Assembly (NCBI GenBank): GCA_948567375.1
Contig: OX419758.1
Span: 6,887,001-6,951,000, forward strand
DNA length: 64,000 nucleotides
DNA from: Lunularia cruciata
Lineage: Eukaryota; Streptophyta; Marchantiopsida; Lunulariales; Lunulariaceae
Direction of reading: 5' to 3'
Part shown: positions 31,850-43,860 of the stretch, one piece after another
Layout: every line of letters begins with the position of its first letter
Position numbering within the stretch: position 1 is the first letter of the stretch
Program-made: the position numbers and the translations under genes
The notes under the pieces: generated by a model
What the model saw: the letters and a program-made list of their open reading frames with translations, nothing else
What the model was told of the DNA's origin: nothing
Databases searched by the model: none

Positions 31850-31960
31850 TCAAGTACATTGAGGACATATCCATTATCCTTGAGGAACCACCATGAAAGG
31901 AGGACTCAAATATGCCATATGCCATCCTCTCAAACAACTATCACACACCAACATAATAGT
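31850..31960 (-). pseudogene. PHD-finger-like segment of element F
   Basis: The frame reads CMLYGYFNGATIMLV, CDSCLRGWHMAYLSPP and a final WICPQC, with one TAA before W. This is C-x2-(Y)-x11-C-x2-C-x4-H-x2-(Y)-x..-C-x2-C, the PHD C4HC3 pattern with two Cys-to-Tyr changes (TGT to TAT) and the usual Trp two residues before the last Cys pair. PHD fingers read histone H3 tails. Its placement after the integrase core suggests a chromatin-targeting role, which is inference. Confidence 0.6.
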
Positions 31961-32229
31961 AGCTCCATTGAAATAGCCATATAACATACATCACTAGCCT
32001 ACACATACAATTGCCCAACTTGGGTCCATAGTGCCATCAATGTTGGGGAGGTGGCATGGCACACATGATCCTTCCAAAAAACACCATCATGTCTTTCTAA
32101 CATGAGGACTCTAGAAGGCAAAACCTCATGAATTCTCAAGATAGTGTGGCATGTAGTCACATCAAGTCTTGTTGGTGCTGTGTGTTATCAACTAGTGCAC
32201 CAAAATGACTAGTAATTGGATCCAAGAAC

Positions 32230-32573
32230 AAGTAAGTTGTCCTTCATTAGACTTGTTAGGAAGTGTCACCAACTCAATCCACTTGGAGGAGTGTTCCACC
32301 ATAACCAAAACATATCAATGAGTTCTCACAATCAATGGTAAGGGTCCAAAAAAGTCCAAACTCCAGCAGTAATCTAAGTCCATGATAAGTAATGGGTGTA
32401 ATTGTGGCATGGAAGGACTAAATGATGCTCTAACTTGGTCACAAACCACACATATAGTAACATACTATTGCACACTAGTTTATATACTATGCCACCAATA
32501 ATGACTATGGAGTAAAATATATGTAGATTTTACTCCAAAACGTCCTAGCTCCTCATGAGCATGACATATGATA
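32230..32573 (-). pseudogene. F integrase core
   Basis: HAHEELGRFGVK (H-x3-4-H zinc pair), then CVVCDQVRASF, LDYCWSLDFFGPLPL (first catalytic Asp in LDF) and YVLVMVEHSSKWIELVTLP. After ILVHF/LDPITSHFGA the frame degrades, and the second Asp and Glu are not found before the PHD-like part. Confidence 0.75.
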
Positions 32574-32578
32574 ATTTT

Positions 32579-33144
32579 CCAAGGATAGAGGACCTTAAGA
32601 GAAAAACAAGAGAAGAAAAACAAAGCTTCATACTCAATACTCTGATGCCCCAAAGGAGCAACTTGACTTTATTATATAAAAAAAAATGATCCTCTCAAAA
32701 GAAGCTCCACCCTTGGATCAAATACATAGATAGGTGACGTATAAATAGCTCTACCCTTAGATTAGTTGTATGCATGGATGACATGTTGGTTTTGATCTTA
32801 TCTGGTTGGTCAAAGACCAAAAGGAATCTTCTTGTAAGAACCTCATAATTTCATGGGTGAGGTATCATTAGAAAGCTCTTGATGAGATAGACATGGGAGG
32901 AGGGAAGGTCAAACTACTCTTCTTGAAGGGAATTTGCATATTTTGAAGGCCTAATTTATCCATTAAGGCTTCCAAAATTGGCTCTAAAAGGTTTTAGGTT
33001 GTTTTTGGCACCTACTCTATTAATAGAAGTACTCCTTTGGTGAAACCTCTATCTGATCTACCTAGCACATCATACATAACATCACTCTACATGTTATCAA
33101 GCCAATTTTCACCTTTAGATAATATGTCTAGCTATTGGTGTTAG
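32579..33144 (-). repeat. Solo LTR J, copy 2, in F integrase
   Basis: The 566-bp element is flanked by ACATA (32574-32578 and 33145-33149). Removing it with one ACATA rejoins F as ...LVCHAHEELGRFG. It aligns with copy 1 (TTTATTATATA, AAGCTCCACCCTTGGAT, ATCTGGTTGGTCAAA) but has only one of the 156-bp units. The minus strand ends ATTATCA. The initial TGT appears reduced to C. Confidence 0.75.
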
Positions 33145-33149
33145 ACATA

Positions 33150-34165
33150 CCAACTATGGTCCTTGAGATGGAAGTAGTATTACTCACACTCTACCATCCT
33201 CCAATACATGAAGAAGGTATTTTCCCTCCAATCTAAATTTCTTGGTTCATTGAAGGACATGGGCTCTCTCCTTGGCACCCATTGTGCCACCCACAACACC
33301 AATACAAAGATAATCCATCCCAAAGACATCATCATGAATGTCTTGCTGACCTATACCAATATCTCTATCCTTTGAATCGATGACCTCAAAGCTCCTCCTG
33401 TATGTGTTGAGAGAGATACCATCGAGCCTCAAAAAATATATATAGAAATGTAGATGCATGCCAACCTGGAACCATCTCCTCATTTATCTTACCATGTTAA
33501 TGTGCTCCAATATGATCATGCTAGCTAAGACATGATTTCTACTCAACCCATCTACATCACAATTATTTATGGTCTATGAATAATTGTGAATTCATATTGT
33601 TATAAAATTAGAGCTAATCATGTAAACTTCCTTGAAAGCTTAGTGTACTTCATCAACCACTTCAATGGTTGATGATCAATGATGAGAGTGAAGTGATTAG
33701 CACTAAGTAACATAAAAAAATGTGTTACTACCCACATTGTTGCCAAGCACTCTCCCTTATATGAACTAACTTCACTCCATTGAATTGTTGGACTGACTAG
33801 CATAAGCCACCACAAACTCCTTGTCCTCATCATCCTATTGGGTGAGTATTTTTCCAATCCCCAACGTACTCCAATCAATATGAACTTAGAATGGTCATCC
33901 TTTGATCAATCTCTTGAGAATAGGTGCAAATTTCAACCTCTCCTTGAGCTCTATAAAAGCTCTCTCCTACTCATCTCCCCAACACCACTCTTGTGTAAGC
34001 TTGGTCAGCTTTGTCAAGGCCTTGGCAATGGCACTAAATCCTCTAACATATTGGTAGTAGAGGTTTGCCAACCCAAGAAATGCTTGCACTTTGCTCACAT
34101 CCATAGGCTGAGAAACATGTGCAATAGCCTCCATCTAATTTGCCTCCATCAAATCTCAATTGAAG
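33150..34165 (-). pseudogene. F RT C-terminal end, RNase H and integrase N-terminus
   Basis: KVQAFLGLANLYYQYVRGFS and WCWGDEQERAF mark the end of RT. STLGIGKILTQ, YKGECLATMWVVTHF and LIIDHQPLKWLM are RNase H (33878-33618). KFRLEGKYLLHVLEDGRV leads to the integrase zinc region. Frameshifts and stops are frequent. Confidence 0.75.
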
Positions 34166-35270
34166 GACACTGAAACCAGACTTTGAAAAGTCTAAAAGGA
34201 AAGGACTTCTACATAAGTCTTGTTTTTCAAAAATTAGACCGAAATGTAGCAAGAGTAGTCATCAATAAAAGACACAAAGGAGTGAAAATTGCTTAAGCTT
34301 GGTTTAGAAGAAGTCCATACATTAGTATGCACCAATTCAAGGAGTTTGTTAGAACTTCTACCTTGGCACCTAAAGCATTGTCTAGCCTACTTGGCAAACT
34401 AACATGCTTCACATACAATAGAAGTATCAACCAAACAAGTTTGGGCAACCCAGTGACAAACTAGAGGAGGAAAGACTCTTCAACCTCTAGAGGTTCATAT
34501 GCCAACTGTCTTGTGCCAGAAGAAATATCATGCACAAATGGACCACTCTATCCATACATGAAAATTGCAAGGGAGGTATAAAAGCATCATCTTCAAACAA
34601 TATGTCATTCCAAATACTTTGTGCTATAAGGTTACCATCAATATCTTCAATAAAGAATCCATCTTTGTTGAAGTGCACTTGCATACCTTGCTCTACCAAC
34701 TATCTTGTAGATAGCAAGTTTTTGGATATGGTAGGCATATGAAGAAAATTTTTCAATCCTTAGAAATGAAGAATGTGCAATAAAGAGCAAAATGTGACCT
34801 ATATGTTGGATCTGGTGCTTTTGGTCTTATCCCAATCACCATGTATTGTGGTATCTCCATAGGTTGAAAGGTAGTGAACCACTCTTGATGTGGTATCATA
34901 TGGGTAGTAGCACCTGAATCAATCACCCAATCAAATTCAGGCTAGAACATTATGTAGCTACGGTGGGTGACTACTAACAATTACTCTTGGTTTTCTATGC
35001 AAGCATAACCTTGTTGCTTGGGTTGCTCATTTTGCTTCTTGAAGCAAAAAATTTCAATTTATCCTTGCTGGTGATAATGATTGTAGGTTCCAAGAGCATA
35101 TTGTCTATTTTATCCCATAGTATTCTTCATCTATTGTTGTGGTGCTCTACATCCATCACTAACTTGATTGCCAACATTGTGAACACCACCTCTTGCCTTG
35201 ACATTCTTGCCTTGACCCCTACCTCAAAATCCTCATGTCCCTTCAAAGTATAAGCCTTTTGGGACATTGG
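34165..35270 (-). pseudogene. Ty1/copia gag-protease-integrase fragment G
   Basis: Minus strand: VIDSGATTHMIPHQEWF at about 34935-34885 is the copia protease (D-S-G-A). Downstream is a GAG-pre-integrase-like region (WHKTVGI, CEAC). LLELVHTNVW, SLSNFHSFVSFIDDYSCYISV and FLKNKTYVEVL form the start of the copia integrase core with the first Asp pair. The end fuses to gypsy F at about 34160. Stops and shifts are numerous. Confidence 0.8.
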
Positions 35271-35399
35271 ATGAGGGAGCTAGCATTGTGTAAAAATTGC
35301 ACATCCTCACTAAGTAGCATTCAACCAACTCATTCCACGTTGGAAGTGGCTCTTGGGTAGAAATCAATGTTACACATTGCTTGTAGTTTGATATTAGAC

Positions 35400-36545
35400 C
35401 CTATAGTGAAATAACTCCTAGTGGCCAAGGAGAAGAAATCAAAGCTTTTCAAGGCCAAGGATGAAGAATCTACCCAAGCATGCATACAAGAGAGAGATGG
35501 GCATACATAAGTAGCCAAAGACATGACCACCACTCATGAGGAAGCACAAGAAATGGTATGCATCCCACTCTTCATGATACATCAGAGGGATTATTGCCAA
35601 TCATGAGAAGGAAAATGCATGAACTGGCTCAAGCACAAACAAAGATCCCTCTCATAGGAAGTGATTTACATCATAGGTTTTGTGGTTCAAAAATTAGAAA
35701 TGACCCTTACCTTCTATTGGGAACTAGATGGAACTAGCACAAATCAAATCATGTGAAGTTGGTTGCCCATCTTCATTGTGTTGCTGATACTGCCAACACT
35801 GAGAAGGCAAGAGCTAGTGAGGAGCTTAGGAAAATTGATGAACAGCTCCATGCCAAATAAGAAACTTGTCATAGATACACAAAAAATGATGAACAAATTG
35901 AGGAAGGCCAAGTATGCTAGATGGGAGAAGTACAATGGAGATCTATGGAGAGTGCAAGTGGAGGTATGAGTCCTCAACACCAAAATCAAGCAACAAAAAG
36001 TCAACAAAATAAACAGTTTTGTGCCCCATACAAAAATGTGGCAGCATTGAAACACAAGTTAGAGAAAGCTTGCATCAAGATCATTGCTGATGAGATTACC
36101 CATGGCAACTATAAGGAACTTGCCTAAATTTGCATGGAGGAGCTCATGATGTGAGTAAATCAACATGGGGAGAGACAAGAACCAATCCGTGTCCATGTGA
36201 AGGCAAGAGAAGCAAGGAAGAATACAAACCATATGTATGAATATGGAAGAGAATCATACCAGAGTGCTTACAATGATGGAGTCTATAGCAAAAGAAATGA
36301 TCTAGCATGCAAAGAAGTTTGCCAAGACTCTACCACACCAAGTCAAGCTACAAGACCTAAAGATGCAAGTTCACATGTAGAAGCAAAGGTATGCAACAAC
36401 AAAAAACTCAAGCACCTATTAACTCATCTCAAAGGTCACACAATCCAAAAGTTCAAGGACACACTAGATAAGGTGCTAGTTGAGTTCATAGATTAGAAGG
36501 TGAAGGTCAAGTTGCTATTGTGGATAGTTCAAGTCAAAGGAGATT
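35400..36545 (+). pseudogene. Decayed coding region of unknown function
   Basis: One plus-strand frame stays protein-like over more than 1 kb with about eight stops. It includes LLPIMRRKMHELAQAQTKIP, ADTANTEKARASEELRKIDE, NVAALKHKLEKACIKIIADE and the longest open part 36197-36496 (99 codons, KAREARKNTNHMYEYGRESY). The composition is hydrophilic, Lys/Glu/Gln-rich and helix-prone. No known domain is recognised. It may be a non-autonomous retroelement gag or an old gene fragment. Confidence 0.35.
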
Positions 36546-37721
36546 CTTTGCAGTAGTTCTTCACATAATGTACAGATTCATGTGGTCAAGAAATGTAATT
36601 ATGCTAAGTTAAAAGGATCATTGGCATAGTAAAGATGAAATCTTTCAAGCCAGAGGATCTTTGTGATTGTAAATTTCTAACTCACAACCTTTTTTGTGAG
36701 CAGTCATTTTTGTAGTAACAAATTTCATGATCAGTAGCAAAAGGAGACTGCAAAATTGGGAGGCAGATCTAGCATTGCTACTTAAGCAGCCCTTAATACA
36801 GTTTGGTTAGAATAAGATCAGGTAATCAAATCAAATAAGCAATGAGTGATGTAGATGTGTATATTACAATATATGCCAATAAGTAGTGAGAGAGAGTAGT
36901 GAGAAGGATCAAACCATGATCCATCTAGTTCTTTTAATTGAAGTTTCGGCCCTCATATTTGGCAAACCATGATAGGATTCACTAGCCCTTATCATAAACA
37001 ATATCTGATAATTGATAAGCAAAGATTAAGTATACAAATTATGAACTTTGACAAATATTAGCATATGGATTTCGGTCAGAGAGGGGAAGTGCTCAACGAG
37101 GCTGGGCTACATCACTAGACTCCTTAGCTAGTGAACCCCTATTTAGAATGGGGAAGTGCTTAAGCAGCATAGGCTGCATCATTGGGTTGTTTTGCCAATG
37201 AACCTTAATTCAAGCAGCGCAGGCTATATCATCGGAACTTTTGATAATATAAAGTTTAACATTCAATCAGAGCAGTTGTCCCCATGACCAAAAATATAGG
37301 CATTACCAAAGGAAGGCAATACACCAGCATTATTACTAAAACATAGTCGAAAACTGAGCATGATGTATAATGATGTAGGATTATCGGTAGGTCAGTATTA
37401 GTTCTAGGATTGATAGTGAAAATGCCCATTTTAGAAGAAGATGAGTGATGTTAAGTGGAGTGTATACTTGAATATAATTGGAAACCTTCAAGAAAGACTT
37501 ATTTCACAAGGGCACCACTAAGTCTATATATTATCGACATGGTTTCCTATATATCTGCTTACTATCTTAAGCAGTTCCATGACGAGGACTAAAGGATAAA
37601 AGATTATTTGAAGAATATTAATATCTAGCAAGTGAGTCCACACTTGGACAGTTCACTCTTTGTAGAGAGGATGTACAAACCTTACAATTGCCAAAATCTA
37701 TTTTCCTAGAATGTGTTTAGC
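36546..37721. other. Intergenic, downstream of the dioxygenase gene
   Basis: No coding frame is supported. It contains the tandem repeat at 37083-37250. The dioxygenase transcript would end somewhere in its right part. I see no unambiguous polyadenylation signal. Confidence 0.5.
37083..37250. repeat. Degenerate tandem repeat (about 67 bp, then 50 bp)
   Basis: GGGGAAGTGCT...GGCTGGGCTACATCA at 37083 recurs at 37150 (GGGGAAGTGCTTAAGCAGCATAGGCTGCATCA), and AAGCAGCGCAGGCTATATCATC recurs at 37213. Confidence 0.75.
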
Positions 37722-40239
37722 TTACGTATGCTCCACATATTCTGCTAACTTTGCAGATCGAAATAAATGTGACCAAGTTGCACTATCATGGCACTTCCGT
37801 GGGTTATCACCAGTGTTCGGAGAAGACTCCGGAATAATGTCAATCTTCGTGCCTTCTTGAGGACTCATAAAGTAAATGAGAGAAAGTCGTTCAGACTCCT
37901 GATTGACGACTACGCGGTGGAGGACGCTTGGTAACCTGCCGTTCGTCCAGGTCTGAACACAGTGGGTGCAGATAAAAATAGTTAGGTGGTGCTCCACAAC
38001 TCGACAAAAGAAGCGAGTCTTTGTTTGCTGTCATAATCATATTCTTATCGTTGTATCCTTATGACGCACACTGTTCAAAATTTAGGTTCCAAAGCCGAAA
38101 CCCCGACAGAAGTCTTTTGGCTGGACCGGACGTGAACTGTACATCTTTTGTCATGAACTGCAAGATCTTTAGGTTCATGACAAAGTACGTACTGTTCAAG
38201 TCTTGGTTTGAAATTGACAAGCTGGAGGAACTCTATAACAAAATGTGTCCCACCGGGAATTGCGACGTACTTTAGAAATTTGTGGATCAGAACTAATACG
38301 TGATACCATCTGTTCATGACAGTCTAGTCTAGATCCAACTGAATTTTGAGAGCTTTTCAAATATCAGTGGATACCCGCAGGTGCGAGGTTTTCTGCTAGA
38401 ATGCGCATCCGACCTACTGAACGAGAATTGGAAGAATACCGCAATATACATAGTTCGTGACTCATAAAACAACGTAGATGTAACTGTTACATGGGACCTC
38501 CCTGAGCCTGTCCAAATCTTCACAAGCTTAGCATTACTAGGAGAGAGGAGCTACCTGCAATGTGTCGCCAATGTTCACGAGTAATGCGTCCGCAACTGGG
38601 TCAACATCGAACCAAAAGTCGTTCTTACGCAACTGAAAACCGCCGGGTCTATCTTGGCTTAAGATTGTTAAGGTGTTGGGATCGGTATGAGGTCCTAGAC
38701 CCATTGCCATATCAGGCTCAGGGCAAGATGGGTAATAGTTGTAACGCCAGTTAATTTGGTATGCTTTATCCTCCTTAAAGTGTTTGGAAAAATAATCCGG
38801 TGGGAGCCCAATGTAGTCGGCCAAGAGTTCCAATATATCTGTTCCCAATTTCTTCAATGCGTCATTGTACTCATGAACAGATAGACTGTCCTCCACAGCA
38901 AAGAACAATCAAGACATTCTATGTCAGTATTCGAATTGAGCTGGTGGCCAGATTTCTGTACGTGTCTTTTAATTTGAATGTCATCTCATTTAAGAACGAA
39001 GTTATCGTCGAACAAACAAATCGCGTGAGCAATATAATCAGGACTCAAACTTGGCCATCATCTAATCGACTGCCTCGAATTATATCAAGTTAGAAGACGT
39101 TATACTAGGGCAGGAATAAATATCTATCGTTTGACGGAAGGACTAAATGTTAGCAGTCATCTCACTAAATCAGTAAGCAAACTCATCTAGCTAGTGAGAA
39201 TGTTCACGATTCCAGTTTTTTAGAGACTGAGTGGAGTACTAGACGTCTGATATTTACTTCCTACTTATTCTAACTCTATGTTTCAGAGAAGTGCTCGATC
39301 AGGTTTTGAAGCACAGATACAGGTATCAGTTGATTGAACAGCACATGCTGAAGGCAAGTCTGAATCTAAGGCTTAAGAGATCCAGTCAGGAGACGGTTAA
39401 ACAGGCCTACACTTCAAGTACATGTACGCAGGACGATACGTAAATGTGTGATTCTAAAGCTTACGCAGGATTGCAGTTTGTCTCCCAAACAACTGCAAAT
39501 ATAAAATGCACATGTCATCTTGTCCAGGAGCCAGGAATAAAAAAGAACATAACTGAATATTATTACAAAAGCAGACCATCAGACCTGGTATACGTATGGA
39601 CAAATTATATTACAAACTTGGACCATAACAGGGAACCTCATCATGGTAATATGATCGAGTTTTATCAGCTCCTTACCAAAATGACGGGTTACCATCGGGC
39701 CAAACCTTCCTTGCTAGATCTTCAACCCCGGAGGAAGGGTGTTCACTCTCTCCAAAGTGTTCGATCCAAGGAACGCGAGTATTGAGATGCGGAAATCTTC
39801 CGCCATAACCTTGGTAGTAGCTATTCTTGTTCTTTTCTCGCTCATTGAAAACGCCTCGCTCTTTGACCTCCACAGGCAACGCAAAGAAATTTCTTCCATG
39901 GGATAACATGTTATGAATCACACGCTTCGGAACCCCATGATTCCGCACTTGAAAGAAACCCCATTCTTCAGCTGCTTTTCCGATCTCTCTTGCCACTGTC
40001 GCTCGAATAGTAGTGTCGTTTGAACCTCGGTCGTTCAGATCAATCACAGGTAAAGTCACCGAGGGTCTTAATGTGTCGTCTGCCGGGTAACCGCCAATCG
40101 TGCCATCACGACACGATGTGTCCCACTTGTATCTATCCGGCAGTTGCATGACACCCGTAGCGTTCTTCAGACGATTTACTGTTTCATTCAAGTTCAGAGG
40201 ACTAGAGATCGAGCGCTGTACAGCTGGAGCTCCAGACAT
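37722..40239 (-). CDS. 2-oxoglutarate/Fe(II)-dependent dioxygenase, DOXC type (gibberellin-oxidase-like), 3 exons
   Basis: A predicted soluble oxygenase that uses 2-oxoglutarate, O2 and Fe(II) to oxidise a small molecule. Exons by GT-AG sites: 40239-39677, 38885-38555, 37952-37722. Introns are 791 and 602 bp, phases 2 and 0. The spliced product is 374 residues, normal for the family. The N-terminal DIOX_N region (LPVIDL about residue 65, EWGFFQVRNHGV about residue 100) precedes the jelly-roll core with NYYPSC, the iron ligands H254, D256 (GPHTDPNTLTIL) and H310 (LPSVLHRVVVN), and the 2-oxoglutarate R320-x-S322. VPWIEHF sits where gibberellin 20-oxidases have LPWKET. The substrate is unknown: gibberellin, flavonoid or another specialised metabolite is possible. 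It is the only intact-looking gene here, in a less AT-rich island with no TE insertion in its introns that I can see. Confidence 0.88.
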
Positions 40240-40312
40240 GCGTTACAAATTGGAAAGAAGGTCTCGTTGAGAACAAGTCGAAGAGCAGCGGTAAGGACAT
40301 GTACAGCAGTGG

Positions 40313-40330
40313 GACTTTAAATATATGTGA
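40313..40330 (-). promoter_or_regulatory. Candidate TATA element of the dioxygenase gene
   Basis: The minus strand reads CATATATTTAAAG about 75-90 bp upstream of the ATG at 40239, a plausible core-promoter position with a short leader. A second AT-rich site (AAATATATAAAATTT) lies at about 40354-40368. Confidence 0.4.
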
Positions 40331-43300
40331 AGTTCCCTAACAAGTACTACTTCAAATATATAAAATTTAGGATCTCCTTTCCGGATTTTGCATGATTTAC
40401 TACGGGAAACTACTGTTCACGGTATTTACTCTCGGGAGATGGGAGAAAAGAAAAGGAGTTGCTCAAGAAGTCTGCTTGTCGTGATACTAGAGGAAATTCT
40501 TCCTGATATTTTTGTCCACAATCATTAGCTTCTCGGGAATCTGGTAGCAATCTGGTCACAAATCCAGCATGAACGGTCTCACTGCATTTCGGCTCAACGG
40601 CGAGGAGTATATAGCTTTGTTCCATTACTTTAAGAAAATCCAGCATGAAGCGCAAGACCGACTGTCGTGATCGAGAACTGAACGAGGAAATATTGAAAAG
40701 AAACTGTGAACTTTATGTGAGAGCATTTAAAGCGATGGGTACTAGGGTATTCAATCCTCTTGAAAGACTAAGCTCTTGCATGATCACGTTTATAATGCTT
40801 GCTATTAAATGACCAGATTATAGGGAATGATGATCATTATGGATCTAGTTGTGTCTCTTTTTCATGTGCATTTCTGGTAAGAGACCTTCAGACGCAACCG
40901 TTGCGAGGGTTTGGGTTTAGATATCTCACATTGAAATGACCTCGAACATACGGGTACAAGTCACTTGTATAAACAAAAAGACAGTTAAATAGAAGTCATG
41001 GTGAGTGCCACACACAAGGAGACGAGGGCAAAATAATCATCTTTTGTATTCGTAACGTTGTTGGCGTCCTTACATGAGTGATGGTCATAGCTACCCACTA
41101 TAGAACTCCCATGATTGCTGATATGGGGATTTCTCCTATATACAACTCTGCATATGCTACTCGGTTAAATTAGTGATAATACTCTACAAATATGCCCCCA
41201 AAAAAGTCATTGATGTTCGAACACCCCCGCAATTCCTACTGAGTCCCTGGACGCTTATAAATCAAATACATTAATGGTCTCTTGCACGTGCGTTTTGCAC
41301 GACCCATGAGTCAAACTTAGTCACTTAGAAGTAGAAAGGGCGACCGCGTAGAAAACTCGAAGGATGGGAAGACCCCATCAAGCGCTTAGAGGTTAGCAAT
41401 ACATTACTAGACATTATTAATAGGCATCTAGACTCTTCAGAGCGAATGATATCCTATAGACATTCGGCTGACCCTCTAGACCCCGAAATTCCTCTTCCAA
41501 AATTAGACTCTACTGTACTATACTTGACACTTCGTTTCAAGGGCCCTCTTGGCTACTTCCGTCTGAACGAGACCCGAAGTTGGCCTAAGACCTAAAACTA
41601 CCCCTTGTTACCTTTGACATGTCACGTCGATCCTATACGGATTTTCTTTCACCAACACATAGGAGTTTCTAATAGTAAGTGCTCCTAAACGTTGGTCTAT
41701 CAACACTATCTCCTTTAGTTCACCTTCTGCAAAGTATGAGGAGCCTCGTTAATCCACGTAGCTTCAAGGGTACTAAAAGTACTATCAACTCTTTTGCCAG
41801 TTTAAGGTATCGTTTTATAAAAATATCAAATATTAATTCCCTGGGATTTCTGGATATTAATCTGATCCTAGTAAGTTCTTATGAAATTTCCTGTCTATTC
41901 AATGATATCACATCAGGCGGTGGAGCATGAAATTAGATGAACTTAGTGAATTAGATTCAAAAATTTAAGTCTTTAAATTTTAATTAATTGGATAGTGTCA
42001 TTGGGTTGATCCTTTGGTTTCAATAATATAAAATAAAATGAGCTGATAATAATAATAATACTAGAAAAAAAAAATCAAAATTCTCATAATATTCAATGCA
42101 CAAGTGCAATCTAATTTATAAATCATTATCTAAAACAGTAAAATATTTTTTGCTCTAATGATGGTTTTATCATTTAGAAGTACAACATGCATAAATTAGT
42201 ATATATTTGTAATATGTCAAATATTTTATAATACTTAAATTTAGAGTCTCACATAAACAAGAACTTTGTTATTAGAAGAGTAAAAAAAAACTATCATTGT
42301 CAGCAAACTAAAACTAAAAAGTTACTCTATTTTGTATATACAATAGTATCTATAGTACTTGCTTGAACAAGAATTGAAAAATCTACAGCTCTTTGTCTTT
42401 GAACTTGAGATATATTCATATGATAGGTCTTAACTTTTGATATAGATCTGCAAAAGAAGATCTAAGTATCTCCATGAGTTAATATTGTATAAGAGCATAT
42501 AGAGAATGATGTTTGGACGTAACCATTCCATGAGGAACTTGTTATAGTCATTTGACCCTCTTTACCTTTTTACAAAACCAAGTATTTTTCCAACCCAAAA
42601 GAATTTCTTTTTCAAAGTAATTTTTTACAAGTCTAATGAGGAGCTATATACCCCTAACAATATCTTCTAAAGCCACAAACCACAGTCATAATTATTTATT
42701 TTCTGGAACAAGAATAATCTATTAATATTCTTGAAGTTCTTTATCAAGCTAATGAGCAAAAACATCTTGCAATTCCCAAAACTATTGGAGTTCCAGTGCT
42801 TTCTGTGGTCTTCACTTCAATACCATAATTTTTTATGGTCAAAAATCATTCTTCAACTTTTGGACTCCTCTCATATCCTATGCAACTTTCCATAAAAACC
42901 CATATCAGGAGTAACAAAAGCTTATTATAACTCTATCTCTCTCTCATTTAGAAAGAGAAGCAAAACATAACTGGAAAAGATAAACTAGACAAAAGATTCT
43001 TCTAAATAAGATTTATATTCAACAACTTCTTACTGAACAGGCTTCATGATCTATAATAATTTGAGCTAAGATTTCATCAATGTAAGAGCTTCATGCATCT
43101 CTATGAGCAATCTTGACCCTGAGGAAAACAAATCTAGAACTCTGTAATGATTAAAATATCCAATGAGTAAGTTCGCTCATGAATGCCATAAGAAGTTAAC
43201 GTTGTTATCTTTTGTTAACTTAGCCCATTGAACAAGTAGATATTATGAAAGTAGATCAACTCAATTTTTTACTCTTGACACATGCCTTTGTCTCCTCCTT

Positions 43301-43860
43301 TTTTACACACCAAATATTTATGTAAGGACTCACATAATAAATGATAAGATTGGTTCTGAATAACCTCCATTTACCTAAAACATCAAAAAGAGCATGTGGC
43401 TTATATCCTTCATTTAAAGTAAGATCCACATGTACAATAACAATCAAAAGACTCTAAGTAAATATAAAGGAGCTGATCATGCAGTTGGAATCACCAACTC
43501 CCAAGCCACCCAAGGCCAAATGCACGAAAGGAACCAGGATCACAGTTATATTTTGAGCCTCCAATCGAATTATCAGGCTGTAGTTGGAAAGTATAGAGTG
43601 ATATTAAATTTGCTTGAAGAGCAAAGAAATCCAAGCATTGTTCTTATCCATTCTATCATGAATGATAGAAAATTATTTTATGTGCTTAGCACTTGCAATA
43701 TTATTATCTTTATAAGAATTTTTTTTATAGAAATAATGTTTCACAACAATAACCCCAATGTGATAGTCACTCACAACAATGATGTTGACACAAGAACTAG
43801 CTATAAGATGAAAATAATACATTTAAATTCAAAGATGTGTAACTTCCCACTAACACCCAC
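40331..43860. other. Intergenic, nothing recognised
   Basis: 40.4-41.9 kb is closer to genic base composition but shows no conserved frame. 41.9-43.9 kb is AT-rich. Open frames 40655-40410 (minus, 81 codons), 41679-41930 and 43430-43882 (plus, 150 codons) have no motif I can name. Confidence 0.45.

Larger units (their letters stand above)
31850..34165 (-). mobile_element. Ty3/gypsy element F (third lineage) with PHD-like motif, truncated
   Basis: The minus-strand order is RT C-terminal end, RNase H, integrase zinc region, integrase core, PHD-finger-like region. It is interrupted by solo LTR J copy 2 (32579-33144). The sequence differs clearly from the A and B/D/E families. The upstream end joins copia sequence at about 34160. 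No LTRs of its own are seen. Confidence 0.75.

Noticed and set aside
38021-39093. Plus-strand ORFs inside the dioxygenase gene
   Set aside because: They overlap introns or are antisense shadows of exon 2. Minus-strand motifs explain the region.
40410-40655. 81-codon minus ORF upstream of the dioxygenase
   Set aside because: Lies upstream of the candidate TATA, no motif, no splice link to exon 1 that keeps a known domain.
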